Part shown: piece after piece, positions 44,447 to 53,592 of the stretch | Layout: each line of letters begins with the position of its first letter | Numbering within the stretch: the first letter of the stretch is position 1 | From: Algoriphagus iocasae | Lineage (GTDB): Bacteria; Bacteroidota; Bacteroidia; Cytophagales; Cyclobacteriaceae | NCBI RefSeq assembly: GCF_014206875.1 | Contig: NZ_JACIJO010000003.1 | Location: 37,966-101,965 of the forward strand | Direction: 5' to 3' | Length of the DNA: 64,000 nucleotides | Position numbers and translations under genes: made by a program | Notes under the pieces: model-generated | The model's database searches: none | Told to the model about the DNA's origin: nothing | What the model saw: the letters and a program-made list of their open reading frames with translations, nothing else

Positions 44447-45247
44447 TTAATTCGCTTTCCTGATGGACTCTAAAATAAATTCCAAAATCGGCGTGGGATC
44501 TTCCAAACTATGTGGATGATGGCCCACACCTGGTTTACCGATAAGTTTGATGTTTCCACCGGCTTTAATAAACTCTGCTGCCAATAAAGCGGTATTTTCT
44601 GCTGCTGGAACGACCTCGTCTGCTTCTCCATAAACGTGAATAACAGGGATATTTGCCTTCGCAACAGCGATGCTGTTGTAAATCGGAATTCCTTTGAAAT
44701 CCATTATAGAATTGGAATCAAGTCCATAGGCTTTCAGACATTTCTCCCAATCTGAGGGACTTCCTGCACTTGCGAATAATCCTCCCGGCCAACTCTTGAT
44801 ATCACAAACCGGCGCATCTGCATAGATGGTAAAAACCTTGTCAGTATTTTTTGCTGCCCAATTGTAAATGATCAATCCTCCACGGCTCATTCCCTCCAAG
44901 ACTACCTTTTGATTGAGGTTGAATTCCTTTCGGCAATAGGCATAAAAGTCATCCCAAAGTTTTACTGCTTCTTCATTTCCATAGAGATCTGCCACGTCCA
45001 CATAGACCACATGAAATCCCTTTTCTAATAATGCTTTGTCCAATTGGGGTTCATGCCCCCAGAATCTCGCTCTCCAAACCCAGTATCCATTTTCATCCGC
45101 CTTGTTTGGGAAAACTACCTTGGCAGCATGTCCTTGGAAAGTGAAATTCCGGATGGTGTAAGCCTCAAAAATCCGTTGCTGGGCAAAACTTGCAATCGTT
45201 AGGAATAAGGTCAGACAAAAGAGAAAAAGGATTTTGGATCTAAGCAC
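44447..45247 (-). CDS. Exported alpha/beta hydrolase
   Basis: A 266-residue hydrolase with a signal peptide (MLRSKILFLFCLTLFLTIASFAQ). The nucleophile elbow is GMSRGG (S121), with a late GVGHHPHSLEDP carrying the catalytic histidine and an Asp/Glu in YGEADEVVP. The start codon is GTG at 45247: an in-frame stop lies three codons upstream and no ATG is near. Probably an esterase or peptidase on sugar esters or peptides; placement next to the fucosidase gene suggests glycan-related work. Confidence 0.87.
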   Translation of the reverse strand: MLRSKILFLFCLTLFLTIASFAQQRIFEAYTIRNFTFQGHAAKVVFPNKADENGYWVWRARFWGHEPQLDKALLEKGFHVVYVDVADLYGNEEAVKLWDDFYAYCRKEFNLNQKVVLEGMSRGGLIIYNWAAKNTDKVFTIYADAPVCDIKSWPGGLFASAGSPSDWEKCLKAYGLDSNSIMDFKGIPIYNSIAVAKANIPVIHVYGEADEVVPAAENTALLAAEFIKAGGNIKLIGKPGVGHHPHSLEDPTPILEFILESIRKAN

Positions 45248-45361
45248 GATGGATTATGAGCTAAATGGATCTATAATTTAGAGAAAAATGGGGTGTCTAA
45301 AATTATTTTCAATTAGAATTTAATTCGAAAAAAAATATACGGTGACACTATTTTTAACTTG

Positions 45362-45380
45362 ATACGATTGATTATCGTAT
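45362..45380. promoter_or_regulatory. vapBC operator: ATACGAT-TGATT-ATCGTAT
   Basis: Perfect 7-base arms around a 5-base spacer, 21 bases before the vapB ATG. It sits between a TTG (45359-45361) and TATATTG (45378-45384), a near -7 box, so a bound VapBC complex would block the promoter. Autorepression of this kind is standard for type II toxin-antitoxin operons. Confidence 0.65.
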
Positions 45381-45401
45381 ATTGAAGTAAATTATTACAT
45401 C

Positions 45402-45608
45402 ATGAAAATCACAGCATTAATTGAGGATGAATTAATACAGGAAGTAGTTAGTACCTCAGGTGCAAAGAATATTACTGAGGCATTAAAAATTGCTTTAAAA
45501 GACTATTTAGCGAGACGTAAATTATTGGACTTGGCAAAAGATGTGGCGACTGAACCAATAGAATTCTATTTTGGAGCAGAGCAAATGAGAGATCTCAACC
45601 AGCGATGA
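45402..45608 (+). CDS. vapB: VapB-type antitoxin
   Basis: A 68-residue protein: N-terminal ribbon-helix-helix-type segment (MKITALIEDELIQEVVSTSG, NITEALKIALKDYLARRK) for DNA binding and dimerisation, and an acidic/aromatic tail (about 45-68, EPIEFYFGAEQM) that would wrap the toxin. Stop overlaps the toxin start by four bases (ATGA). A palindromic operator lies just upstream. Confidence 0.88.
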   Translation: MKITALIEDELIQEVVSTSGAKNITEALKIALKDYLARRKLLDLAKDVATEPIEFYFGAEQMRDLNQR

Positions 45609-45982
45609 GAAAAGTCTTAGTGGATACTTCTGTTTGGATTGAGTTTCTAAAAGGAAATCAAGAGTTCTATCAACCCATGGTTAATATCATGGAGCAAGGA
45701 GAGATTTATACTTTTGAATTGATTTTTGCAGAATTACTTCAAGGAGTTAAAAACAATCGTGAAAGGACTTTAATCATTAATTTTTACCAACAAATGAGGG
45801 TTTTGGATTATCCAAGAATGATAGTGAATGCTGGAGAGTTTGCTGGGTCAAATAAGCTTTTGGATAGAGGGATAGGCTTAATAGATGCTGTTATTATTTA
45901 TGCTGCAAATCAATTTGGTTTAGAACTGTGGACCTTGGATCGAAAGATATTAGGATACTTGGAAAGAAGTTCGGAAAAATAA
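45605..45982 (+). CDS. vapC: VapC-type PIN-domain toxin ribonuclease
   Basis: A 125-residue PIN-domain RNase. The acidic Mg2+-binding set is intact: D7 (VDTSVWIEFLKG), E43 (FAELLQG), D94 (GLIDAVIIYAA), D112 (TLDRKI). VapC toxins cleave tRNA or rRNA sites when freed from VapB; target unknown here. Overlaps vapB by four bases and is followed by a strong terminator, so the pair is a self-contained module inserted between the hydrolase and sortilin-like genes. Confidence 0.92.
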   Translation: MRKVLVDTSVWIEFLKGNQEFYQPMVNIMEQGEIYTFELIFAELLQGVKNNRERTLIINFYQQMRVLDYPRMIVNAGEFAGSNKLLDRGIGLIDAVIIYAANQFGLELWTLDRKILGYLERSSEK

Positions 45983-46001
45983 CGCGTTACAGTAATAGGG
46001 A

Positions 46002-46035
46002 AAAAGAGCCTGATAAATTTTTATCAGGCTCTTTT
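46002..46035. terminator. Bidirectional terminator after vapC
   Basis: AAAAGAGCCTGATAAA and TTTATCAGGCTCTTTT form a 16-base perfect stem between convergent vapC and the sortilin-like gene. Confidence 0.9.
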
Positions 46036-46050
46036 CTTTTAATCAGAAAT

Positions 46051-49000
46051 CTAGTCTTTTTCTATTTTCAACTGATGCTCTTTTTTCAAACTCTTGTTGA
46101 TTTTTGGAAGGGCACTTTTGATTACCGCTTCGCTTTCGGTCTTCAGTTTTGGAGCAACTGATTCAAAATATTGGTATTGCTCTTTCTGGTCATTGGTCCA
46201 TGGACCGATATAATCACCAACCTGTGAATAAAGTGATCTTATTCTGTTATTCAATTCGCCGTATTTTCTGATTATTTCTTTCAGAGGAGCTGCACTATTC
46301 TTGTCATAGCTTATACTGTCTTTTTCTAATTTTTCCAGTTGCTCTTCGAGTTTCTGGATTGGACTTCGATCATTAGAAACTACAGTATATAGGTCAAGAA
46401 TTTTCTTCAAGGAGGTAGTCCATTCTTTTCTGACACCGATGGCAATGTCCAATCTCGGATCATCGCTTACTTGGAATCGTTGTTCATAGCTCGCTCCATT
46501 TACTTCTAGTTTTGCAGTGTATAGACCCGGATTTACATATGGTCCATTCATTCGAAACCTTCCAGACCCTTCGGATTCGAATTGATATCGCAAATTCCAC
46601 ATCACTCTGTGAAGTCCGGCTTTATTGGCGGTTTTTACCTCGTTCACAAAGTTGCCGGCAGCATCATAAATGGAAAGTTTGATCGAATTCTTGGCAACAG
46701 AATCTTGGAGGTAATAATCGATCGCAGCACCAAAATCAGGGTTTTCTCCTCGATAATACATGTCCCCAGTATGGGCTCCATCATTGGTGTAATTGATGAT
46801 TTCAGCTTCAGCTATGGAGAACAAAGCTGCTTTTTGCTTCAACACTTCCGGTGTCAATTCCTGAAGGGCATTCACATGATCCAAAATCCAAACACCTCTA
46901 CCATGTGTTCCCAAAACCAAATCATTGTCTCTTGGATGAATGACAAGGTCATTGAAAGGGAGGGTAGGCATGTTGCTTTTAAACTCCACCCAATGTTTCC
47001 CGCTATCATTACTGATAAACAGCCCGAATTCAGTTCCTAAATAAAGCAGATTCGGGTTTTTTGGATCCTCTCTCAAAGTTCTGGCAACTCGATTGGCAGG
47101 TAGATCACCTTCTACAGATTCCCAGGTTTTACCATAATCCTTCGTGCGGTAGATGTAATTGTTAAAATCATCATTTCTGTAATTGTTGATGGCCACATAA
47201 GCGGTTCCCGCAAAGTGGTTGGAAGGTTCAAAGGTATTGATCCAAGTCTCTTTTGGCAGCCCATTCAATGCGGCAGTGACATCATTCCAGGTTTTTCCAT
47301 CGTCCCAAGAAACTTGCAGCAATCCATCATCCGTTCCTGCATAGAGCATTCCCGGTGTAAATAGATCTTCAGCAATAGCTGTCAAAGTCGGGAAGTATGG
47401 GATTCCATCATCCAAAGAAGCAGTGTTTTCATCCGGTCTTTGCCCCATGATCAGAAGCTCTCTTCGATTTACTTTGGTAGTCAAATCTCCTAAAGAAGAC
47501 CAAGTAGTTCCATTGTCTGTGCTTTTCCAAAGAACATTCGTGCCAGCATAAATGGTGTTTCCATCATGATGTGACAAGAAAAACGGTCCATCCCAGTTGG
47601 CAGGAGCCATGGCATTTCCCAATTCCGGTTCTGGAATTCCCGGGCCCCAAGCATCCCAATTTCTTCTGGCACTGATATTTCCTTTCGGATCACCTGGACG
47701 GATATCCTGCCTTTGTCCGGTTTTCATATTCAGTCTGGACAATCCCAAATATTGAGACTCAGTGTAGACCACATCTGGGTCATTTCTATCCACCAAATTC
47801 AAGAATCCATCACCTCCGCCAAGGCGTTTCCAATCTTCATTTAGAATTCCTGCAGTTCTATAGGTTTCACTTGGGCCTACCCAACTTCCATTATCCTGAA
47901 GTCCTCCATAAATGTTGTAAGGTTTAGCATGGTCTACAGAGACCCGATAATACTGGCTCACTGGAAGATTGCTAACAAAAAGCCATTTTAATCCTCTGTC
48001 ATACGAAATCCCAATACCGCCATCATCACCTTTAATCACATGTCTGGAATCTTCAGGGTTTACCCAAAGAATCCGATCATCGCCATGCAAGGTTTGACGC
48101 GGCGCAGTGAAGGTCCTTCCGCTATCACTGGAATAGCTGTATTGATTCATCATATAGATCCTAGACTCATCACTTGGATCCACCAAAGGTTGTGAAGCAT
48201 ACATCGGTCTTGGGTTCCAATCACTCATCAGTTCCCAACTCTCGCCTTTGTCTTTGCTTCGATATAGTCCTGCTCTTCTTTCATTGTAAGCCGTGGAGGC
48301 ATTGTATTGAAAGCCTTGTTCCAAGGAAATAAATACCACATTCGGATTTTTGCGATAAATCGAAATACCGATTCTTCCATAATCTCCCTCCGGAAGTCCA
48401 TTAGTCAATTCTTTCCAGGTTTTGCCTCCATCGGTGGATTTATGAATGCCACTTCCAGGACCTCCTCCATGGAAACCGTAAGGTTTTCGCATTCTTTGGT
48501 AGGTAGCAGCATAAAGAATATTTGGGTCAGATGGATCCATTGCCACATCGACTACTCCAGTTTCTTCATCTACATAAATCAATCGTTCCCAAGTCTTTCC
48601 ACTATCGCTGGTTTTGTATAATCCACGCTCCTCATTCGGTCCCCATAAATGTCCCATTGCCGCTACATAAGCCACTGCCGTGTCGGTAGGGTGAAGAACA
48701 ATTCTTCCGATATGATGAGAATCTTTCAATCCTACATTTTTCCAGGTCTTCCCACTATCATGAGAGATGTAAACGCCGTCTCCCCAAGAATTACTTTGCC
48801 TGTTGGCTCTTTCTCCTGTGCCAACCCAAAGGATGTTGGGATGTGCCTGATTCAGTGCTATGGCACCGATAGAATGCGTGTTTTCTTTTTCAAAAACTGG
48901 TTTGAAAGAAATACCATTATCAGTGGTTTTCCAGATGCCTCCGGTAGCAGTTGCTGCATAAAATGTATAGGGATCCGATTCATTGACTGCCAAATCGACA

Positions 49001-49134
49001 ATACGGCCGCTCATATTGGCTGGGCCAATATTCCGTAAGGTTAAGCCATCTAAAAGTTCGCTGGTGAGGTTTTGGCCAAAGCCAAAAAAAGAGAGACTCA
49101 TGCAGAGCAAGAGTAGTAAGGATTTGGTTTTCAT
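46051..49134 (-). CDS. Large exported sortilin/VPS10-like BNR-repeat protein
   Basis: A 1027-residue protein from the ATG at 49134, which gives a proper signal peptide (MKTKSLLLLLCMSLSFFGFGQ). Most of the chain is a multi-bladed propeller with repeated BNR/Asp-box motifs such as GIWKTTDNGISF, YISHDSGKTWKNVG, GLYKTSDSGKTWERL, IHKSTDGGKTWKEL and GLFISNDSGKHWVEF. The last 250 residues add a beta-sandwich and helical segments. Such proteins occur widely in Bacteroidota and are annotated as sortilin-like or glycosyl-hydrolase-like; enzymatic activity is unproven and no catalytic residues can be named. Probably periplasmic or secreted. Confidence 0.87.
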   Translation of the reverse strand: MKTKSLLLLLCMSLSFFGFGQNLTSELLDGLTLRNIGPANMSGRIVDLAVNESDPYTFYAATATGGIWKTTDNGISFKPVFEKENTHSIGAIALNQAHPNILWVGTGERANRQSNSWGDGVYISHDSGKTWKNVGLKDSHHIGRIVLHPTDTAVAYVAAMGHLWGPNEERGLYKTSDSGKTWERLIYVDEETGVVDVAMDPSDPNILYAATYQRMRKPYGFHGGGPGSGIHKSTDGGKTWKELTNGLPEGDYGRIGISIYRKNPNVVFISLEQGFQYNASTAYNERRAGLYRSKDKGESWELMSDWNPRPMYASQPLVDPSDESRIYMMNQYSYSSDSGRTFTAPRQTLHGDDRILWVNPEDSRHVIKGDDGGIGISYDRGLKWLFVSNLPVSQYYRVSVDHAKPYNIYGGLQDNGSWVGPSETYRTAGILNEDWKRLGGGDGFLNLVDRNDPDVVYTESQYLGLSRLNMKTGQRQDIRPGDPKGNISARRNWDAWGPGIPEPELGNAMAPANWDGPFFLSHHDGNTIYAGTNVLWKSTDNGTTWSSLGDLTTKVNRRELLIMGQRPDENTASLDDGIPYFPTLTAIAEDLFTPGMLYAGTDDGLLQVSWDDGKTWNDVTAALNGLPKETWINTFEPSNHFAGTAYVAINNYRNDDFNNYIYRTKDYGKTWESVEGDLPANRVARTLREDPKNPNLLYLGTEFGLFISNDSGKHWVEFKSNMPTLPFNDLVIHPRDNDLVLGTHGRGVWILDHVNALQELTPEVLKQKAALFSIAEAEIINYTNDGAHTGDMYYRGENPDFGAAIDYYLQDSVAKNSIKLSIYDAAGNFVNEVKTANKAGLHRVMWNLRYQFESEGSGRFRMNGPYVNPGLYTAKLEVNGASYEQRFQVSDDPRLDIAIGVRKEWTTSLKKILDLYTVVSNDRSPIQKLEEQLEKLEKDSISYDKNSAAPLKEIIRKYGELNNRIRSLYSQVGDYIGPWTNDQKEQYQYFESVAPKLKTESEAVIKSALPKINKSLKKEHQLKIEKD

Positions 49135-49263
49135 AAGGGTGGTTTTCTTTATCAACTGGAATTTAATCAGTTGAGAGGAGTCTACCATCCTATTTTTGAG
49201 GAATGGTGATGAGCTGGTAAAGAATCTTTGAAAAAAAATATTGAAATAAGTCAGTGAAAAAAT

Positions 49264-49305
49264 GAATGGCGGTAAAGCGAATTTAATTCCCCTTTACCGC
49301 CATTC
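49264..49305 (-). terminator. Intrinsic terminator of the ECF sigma operon
   Basis: GAATGGCGGTAAAG pairs perfectly with CTTTACCGCCATTC (14 bases); read leftward it is followed by ATTTTTT. Confidence 0.87.
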
Positions 49306-49324
49306 TTCAAATTCAATCAGAATT

Positions 49325-49960
49325 TCATTTCTGCAATTCCTCCATTTCATCAATTGCACGATCAAGCTTATCGAGTATTTTACCATAGATAGTTTTCACA
49401 TCCTCTTTGTGGATTGCTTTACTAAAAACACTCATGGCGCCTGCACAAATAATTATTACCAAGGTGGTGTAGGTATGGAGTCCAAATATCAAATCTGAGG
49501 TACTTTCCATGACTTTTTCCCGCATGGGTGTAAAGATATCTGAGAACCACATCCCAAAATAAAAGAGCAGGATCATCGCAGGATAGACAAATCGATACAT
49601 GTTGCCATAGCGCTCGGTAGATCGATCAATCCAGTCTTTAAAGGATTTCAAAAAGGCATAACTGCTTTGCCCTTTGTCTAACTTTTCAAGTGATTTTAAC
49701 TCTAAATATGCTGTATAAGCAACATAAAACATCATTATCAGCATGAGGCTACCCGCCAAAAGAGCTCCAGCCAATGTTGCTACGACAAACAAAAGGGAAG
49801 AGCCAATAATAATTCCCCAGATGTTAATCTTGAACATTTTCTCGAATTTCTCGATCATGTGCATAGACTTTCTGTTGTAAATGTCATTGATCTTGGGTGC
49901 TACAAGTGCGTCACTTTTCAAGAATCCTTGTTTCCATGTATTTTCAATTGATCTTTCCAT
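49325..49960 (-). CDS. Membrane protein encoded with the ECF sigma factor
   Basis: A 211-residue protein with a soluble N-terminal about 45 residues, two adjacent hydrophobic segments (about 47-85), a cytosolic helical stretch, two more membrane helices (about 120-170), and an amphipathic tail ending IDEMEELQK. Its start overlaps the sigma factor gene by 17 bases, so production is coupled. Position suggests an anti-sigma role, but neither a zinc-binding anti-sigma motif nor a FecR domain is present; similar sigma/membrane pairs exist in Bacteroidota. Role inferred from context. Confidence 0.7.
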   Translation of the reverse strand: MERSIENTWKQGFLKSDALVAPKINDIYNRKSMHMIEKFEKMFKINIWGIIIGSSLLFVVATLAGALLAGSLMLIMMFYVAYTAYLELKSLEKLDKGQSSYAFLKSFKDWIDRSTERYGNMYRFVYPAMILLFYFGMWFSDIFTPMREKVMESTSDLIFGLHTYTTLVIIICAGAMSVFSKAIHKEDVKTIYGKILDKLDRAIDEMEELQK

Positions 49961-50435
49961 CTAAAAATTTTTTAAGTCGTTCTTTAATGCGTTTGATTTT
50001 TACCCCGATATTATTCGGGTTTGTTCCGATGATATCAGCGATTTCCTGATAGGATTTTTCTTCCAGATACAGTAAAATAATCCCTCTGTCGACTTCGGAT
50101 AATTTCCTGATAGCATGGAAAAGTTGCTCCAAGGATTCGTCTGAAAATGCTTTTGAATCTTCTGTCAACTCCTCTGGTATGAATTCTGAACCGGTATACT
50201 GAGGGCTGCTTTTCTTTTTCTTAAGCAAAGTCATACTCACATTCAGCGACAATCGATACACCCAAGTTGACCATTCAGATTGACCTTGGAAATTGTGCCT
50301 GCTTTTCCAGATTTGTAAACACACTTCCTGATAATAATCCTCAAAATCTTCCTGCGTATCAGTATATGCTCGACATATTTTGATGATAATCGGGGCATAG
50401 GGTAAAATTGATGCTGAATAAAAATCGCTACTCAA
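49944..50435 (-). CDS. ECF-type RNA polymerase sigma factor
   Basis: A 163-residue sigma-70-family factor. Region 2 includes ICRAYTDTQEDFEDYYQEVCLQIWKSRHNF (core binding and -10 recognition) and WSTWVYRLSLNVSM. Region 4 includes LSEVDRGIILLYLEEKSYQEIADIIGTNPNNIGVKIKRIKERLK (-35 recognition helix-turn-helix). It starts with TTG at 50435: an in-frame TAA lies a few codons upstream and no ATG exists near the N-terminus. Coupled to the membrane-protein gene behind it. Targets unknown. Confidence 0.92.
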   Translation of the reverse strand: MSSDFYSASILPYAPIIIKICRAYTDTQEDFEDYYQEVCLQIWKSRHNFQGQSEWSTWVYRLSLNVSMTLLKKKKSSPQYTGSEFIPEELTEDSKAFSDESLEQLFHAIRKLSEVDRGIILLYLEEKSYQEIADIIGTNPNNIGVKIKRIKERLKKFLDGKIN

Positions 50436-50653
50436 GTTTTTTTCTTAGTTAGTGGCTCAGATCATATTTTATTACACCCTAATGGATTTTTTTTGAAAAA
50501 TGTGGTTTAGGAATTTCTTTGAAAGCAGCTGGGAATAATCAGTTCTAAGAAATAATTGGTGTAAATCTATTCTGACGTGATGCTGTGTAAATCTCCAAAG
50601 CTTGAAAAAAGTATTTCTGATATACACCTTCCAAAAGGATTGTCAAGAATAAC

Positions 50654-51757
50654 TTATCGTTTTTTTCTCTTCAGTTTTCTCTTATTCCACCACACCAAAA
50701 AACCTGTAATAGGTAGGGAAGCCCCGATCAAGGATGCCAAACAGGCCAGAATTCTCCCAGGCATTCCCCAAACACTTCCAAAATGAATATCATAGACCAG
50801 GCCATTGATTTTGCTGAAAGTGCTTCGATTTTCGGAAGCTCCATTTTGAAAGTTTCCTTCGATCAGTGCGCCGGTATATTGGTCATGGTAATAAAAATCA
50901 ACAGCATTGATCCCAGCCTTTGGTTGGATGGCGGATAGCTGAACGGCTTCATCTTCTTTATGAGGAATGTTGATCCGGACTTCTGCTTCTGGATATCGAC
51001 TGTGATAGTCTTTGATTAATTTGTTTAAAACTTCATCCTGAGAATTCAGTGAGCCTGCTTGAACAATCGATAGGGGAGAATCCCATTTTAAAGCATTCTC
51101 TCCAGTTACCTCTTTGAGACTTTCCCTTACCACTTCAAATCCCCAGAAAATCCCCGTACCAATGGTAAAGATCAGAATCCAGGTGGCATAAAAGCCTAAG
51201 ATATTATGCAGGTCGTAATTCAGTTTTTTTGGAGAAGCAGACCATTTTACGGTAAACTTTTCCTTTCCCGGCTTTCCAGAATAGGGCCACCAAATCACCA
51301 ATCCTGTCATCAACATGATCATGGCAATCAAGGTCACCCAATGCACGATTTCCCTTCCGGGAGGGCCCAATAATAGGTTTCGATGTAGGTTTTTTAGCTT
51401 ACTGATCCAGCCTTGATTCATATCCTGTAAATGGATCAATTCTGCCGAATAAGGATTCAAATAGGCATGGTAATAGGTGCCAGGGACGTAAATCAACACT
51501 TCGATGGCACTTGCTGGATCACGATACAAAGCCGTCCGAAAATCCCCTTCCGGAAAGTTTTTTTGCAAGGTGTTTTTAATATCCGAAATAGAGATAAAAG
51601 GCTGATCCTCTGGTTTTACTTCTTGGTGGAAAGCTATCCTGCTGAACTCAGGTTGCCAGGTGTAAATGGCGCCTGACAAGGCAATGATAAAAAATAAGAA
51701 GCCCGTGATCAGTCCTAAATAAAGATGGATAGAAGCGATAAACTTGCGAAAGGTCAT
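50654..51757 (-). CDS. PepSY-associated TM protein (PiuB-like)
   Basis: A 367-residue inner-membrane protein with four main hydrophobic segments: N-terminal IHLYLGLITGFLFFIIALSGAIYTW, a central pair (about 135-155 and 190-215) and a C-terminal GMPGRILACLASLIGASLPITGFLVWW. Between them are PepSY-like extracytoplasmic stretches. Conserved histidines in LHRNLL and HNILGFYATW suggest haem or metal binding. PiuB-type proteins are linked to iron/siderophore use and possible reductase function; the operon context here gives no extra support. Confidence 0.9.
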   Translation of the reverse strand: MTFRKFIASIHLYLGLITGFLFFIIALSGAIYTWQPEFSRIAFHQEVKPEDQPFISISDIKNTLQKNFPEGDFRTALYRDPASAIEVLIYVPGTYYHAYLNPYSAELIHLQDMNQGWISKLKNLHRNLLLGPPGREIVHWVTLIAMIMLMTGLVIWWPYSGKPGKEKFTVKWSASPKKLNYDLHNILGFYATWILIFTIGTGIFWGFEVVRESLKEVTGENALKWDSPLSIVQAGSLNSQDEVLNKLIKDYHSRYPEAEVRINIPHKEDEAVQLSAIQPKAGINAVDFYYHDQYTGALIEGNFQNGASENRSTFSKINGLVYDIHFGSVWGMPGRILACLASLIGASLPITGFLVWWNKRKLKRKKR

Positions 51758-51842
51758 TTATGAAAAGGTTCAATCTAAAAATTTAGAGATTTTTTGTGGA
51801 ATGAAAGGCTTTGAAGAGAAAGAAATAGCGATTGATTAAAAT

Positions 51843-52694
51843 TTATCTCTCTGGAACACGATAGCCAGTTTGTGTCATCGGAGCTGTTTCATTACTAAAC
51901 AATTGAAATAATATGGGGTCGCTTAGAATCTTTGAAACTGTGGTGATCTCGCCATCCAAAATCACATGTTTATTCATCAGGCGAATGCCATGACTGTAAT
52001 CTACATACCAATCCACATGTCCGCTATAGACCGGTTGAATCGGGTTGCCATCTAGTTTATGCCAACCGTAAATTACCACTCGATCGGTTCCTTCCACTAG
52101 CCGATTAGATAAAATCACATCCTTTTTTATTCCTGCTATCAACTGCCCATTCTTACCCTTGGCTTCTTCCTTTTGCTTTTCTATTTGCGCATTGTGGAGG
52201 ATAAACTTTTCCACACTTTCATTCTCCCTACCTACTGGTTTGTAGAAAAATGGATCCAGTTTGACCTCAGCATTTTCATAAATATGATCTGAGATTTTCG
52301 CTGTAATCAGGGAACCTCCAAATAAATCTGCCAATCGCTGGGCTGTATATGGGTTCATCGGTATCCTACAGTAATCCACATTACTACCTACTGCCAAATA
52401 ATCCGGCATGATTTCGTAAATCAACTCGTGTGATCGACCTTGGGAATCGGTAAAAGCGTCAACCAAGCTAATCGGATTTCTTAGAAAATCAGGCATATTT
52501 CCAGAAGCCAAAGCTTTAAAAATCTCCTCTTCACGTTCTTCCAATTCCAATGGCATTATCCTTTGCATAAAGGCAGAACCAGTTTCTGCACCAGGTTTTC
52601 TTTCAGGGATTTGTAAATCAGGAATGCTGATTTGGGCAAATGTGATCAGAGGAAAAATAAAGCTGAGGAGCCAAAATGAAAATCTTCTAAACAT
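51843..52694 (-). CDS. Exported hypothetical protein
   Basis: A 283-residue protein from the ATG at 52694, which gives a clear signal peptide (MFRRFSFWLLSFIFPLITFAQ). The mature part is mixed alpha/beta with an aromatic core near the C-terminus: VVIYGWHKLDGNPIQPVYSG then HVDWYVDYSHGIRLMN. The His/Asp/Tyr-rich YSHGIR motif recurs in a conserved secreted family of unknown function and might be an active site; that is inference. Faces the same way as the PepSY gene but with an 85-base gap. Confidence 0.62.
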   Translation of the reverse strand: MFRRFSFWLLSFIFPLITFAQISIPDLQIPERKPGAETGSAFMQRIMPLELEEREEEIFKALASGNMPDFLRNPISLVDAFTDSQGRSHELIYEIMPDYLAVGSNVDYCRIPMNPYTAQRLADLFGGSLITAKISDHIYENAEVKLDPFFYKPVGRENESVEKFILHNAQIEKQKEEAKGKNGQLIAGIKKDVILSNRLVEGTDRVVIYGWHKLDGNPIQPVYSGHVDWYVDYSHGIRLMNKHVILDGEITTVSKILSDPILFQLFSNETAPMTQTGYRVPER

Positions 52695-52843
52695 GGTTTT
52701 AAAGAGGGAAGAAACTAAAGGAGTCTTCAAGAGTGGGCTCAATGAATTGAATAGGCTAATTAATATTGAGATATTTTATTTCAGGAATCCACTGTGCAGC
52801 GGTCTTGTTTAAGCAACTATTTATAAACTATTTCAAATTAGGG

Positions 52844-53359
52844 TCAGGAATCTTTTCTTTTGTAATACTCCTTTATTCTTCTTTCTACTCGATTCGAAAA
52901 GAAATTTTCAAAGCCACTGGTGTCAATAGAATTTTCAAAAAGTTGAATTCCAAATGCTTCTGCAATTGTTTTCTGGACTTTGTCTTTTATGGAATCTGAT
53001 GTTTCAGTATTTATTCCATCTAATAGTTTCAATTTTTCTGAAACGTATTCCTTCAAATCACTATCCAAGATTTTGAGTTCATCTGTAGTCACGTATGAAC
53101 TTAATCTTTTGGTCAATTCATTTTCCACATAATCAGCAATAATATTCATTGACATTTGAAGAACCTCATTCTTCCTTTCCTCCTCCTCTTTTTCAATATT
53201 CAGCAGTTCTAATTTCTTAGCATTTTCTTCTTCTAGCCTCCTTCTTTCCAGTAAATTTTCTCTGCGTATTTGTTTATTGTTGACTATCAGGTTCAGAATT
53301 ACAGCTGCAAGGCCTAGAATCGCAACAATTAAACCTATGAAAGTGGTGTAGTTTTCCAT
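52844..53359 (-). CDS. Membrane-anchored coiled-coil protein
   Basis: A 171-residue protein with one N-terminal membrane helix (TTFIGLIVAILGLAAVILNLIV), then a strongly charged coiled coil (about 29-70, RRENLLERRRLEEENAKKLE onward), then amphipathic helices. No enzyme motif. AT-rich gene in an AT-rich surround. Family not recognised. Could act as a tether or spacer; nothing more can be supported. Confidence 0.55.
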   Translation of the reverse strand: MENYTTFIGLIVAILGLAAVILNLIVNNKQIRRENLLERRRLEEENAKKLELLNIEKEEEERKNEVLQMSMNIIADYVENELTKRLSSYVTTDELKILDSDLKEYVSEKLKLLDGINTETSDSIKDKVQKTIAEAFGIQLFENSIDTSGFENFFSNRVERRIKEYYKRKDS

Positions 53360-53592
53360 TTTTTAGATTGAATTATATTATCACATTCATATTTTTTTGC
53401 AGTGTTCAAAAATCAATTTATGGTTCAAAGTCACGGAACCAAACAATACAATTAATTTCAATTTAAGAATTCTATCTTTTGACTAGATAAAATTGAATTC
53501 ATTATTCATTTAATTAAAAATCTTGACTAGCAGAAATTAGAAAATATTGGACTTCATTCTACTGTTTTGGCAGACTGTATGCGCCAAGAAGT

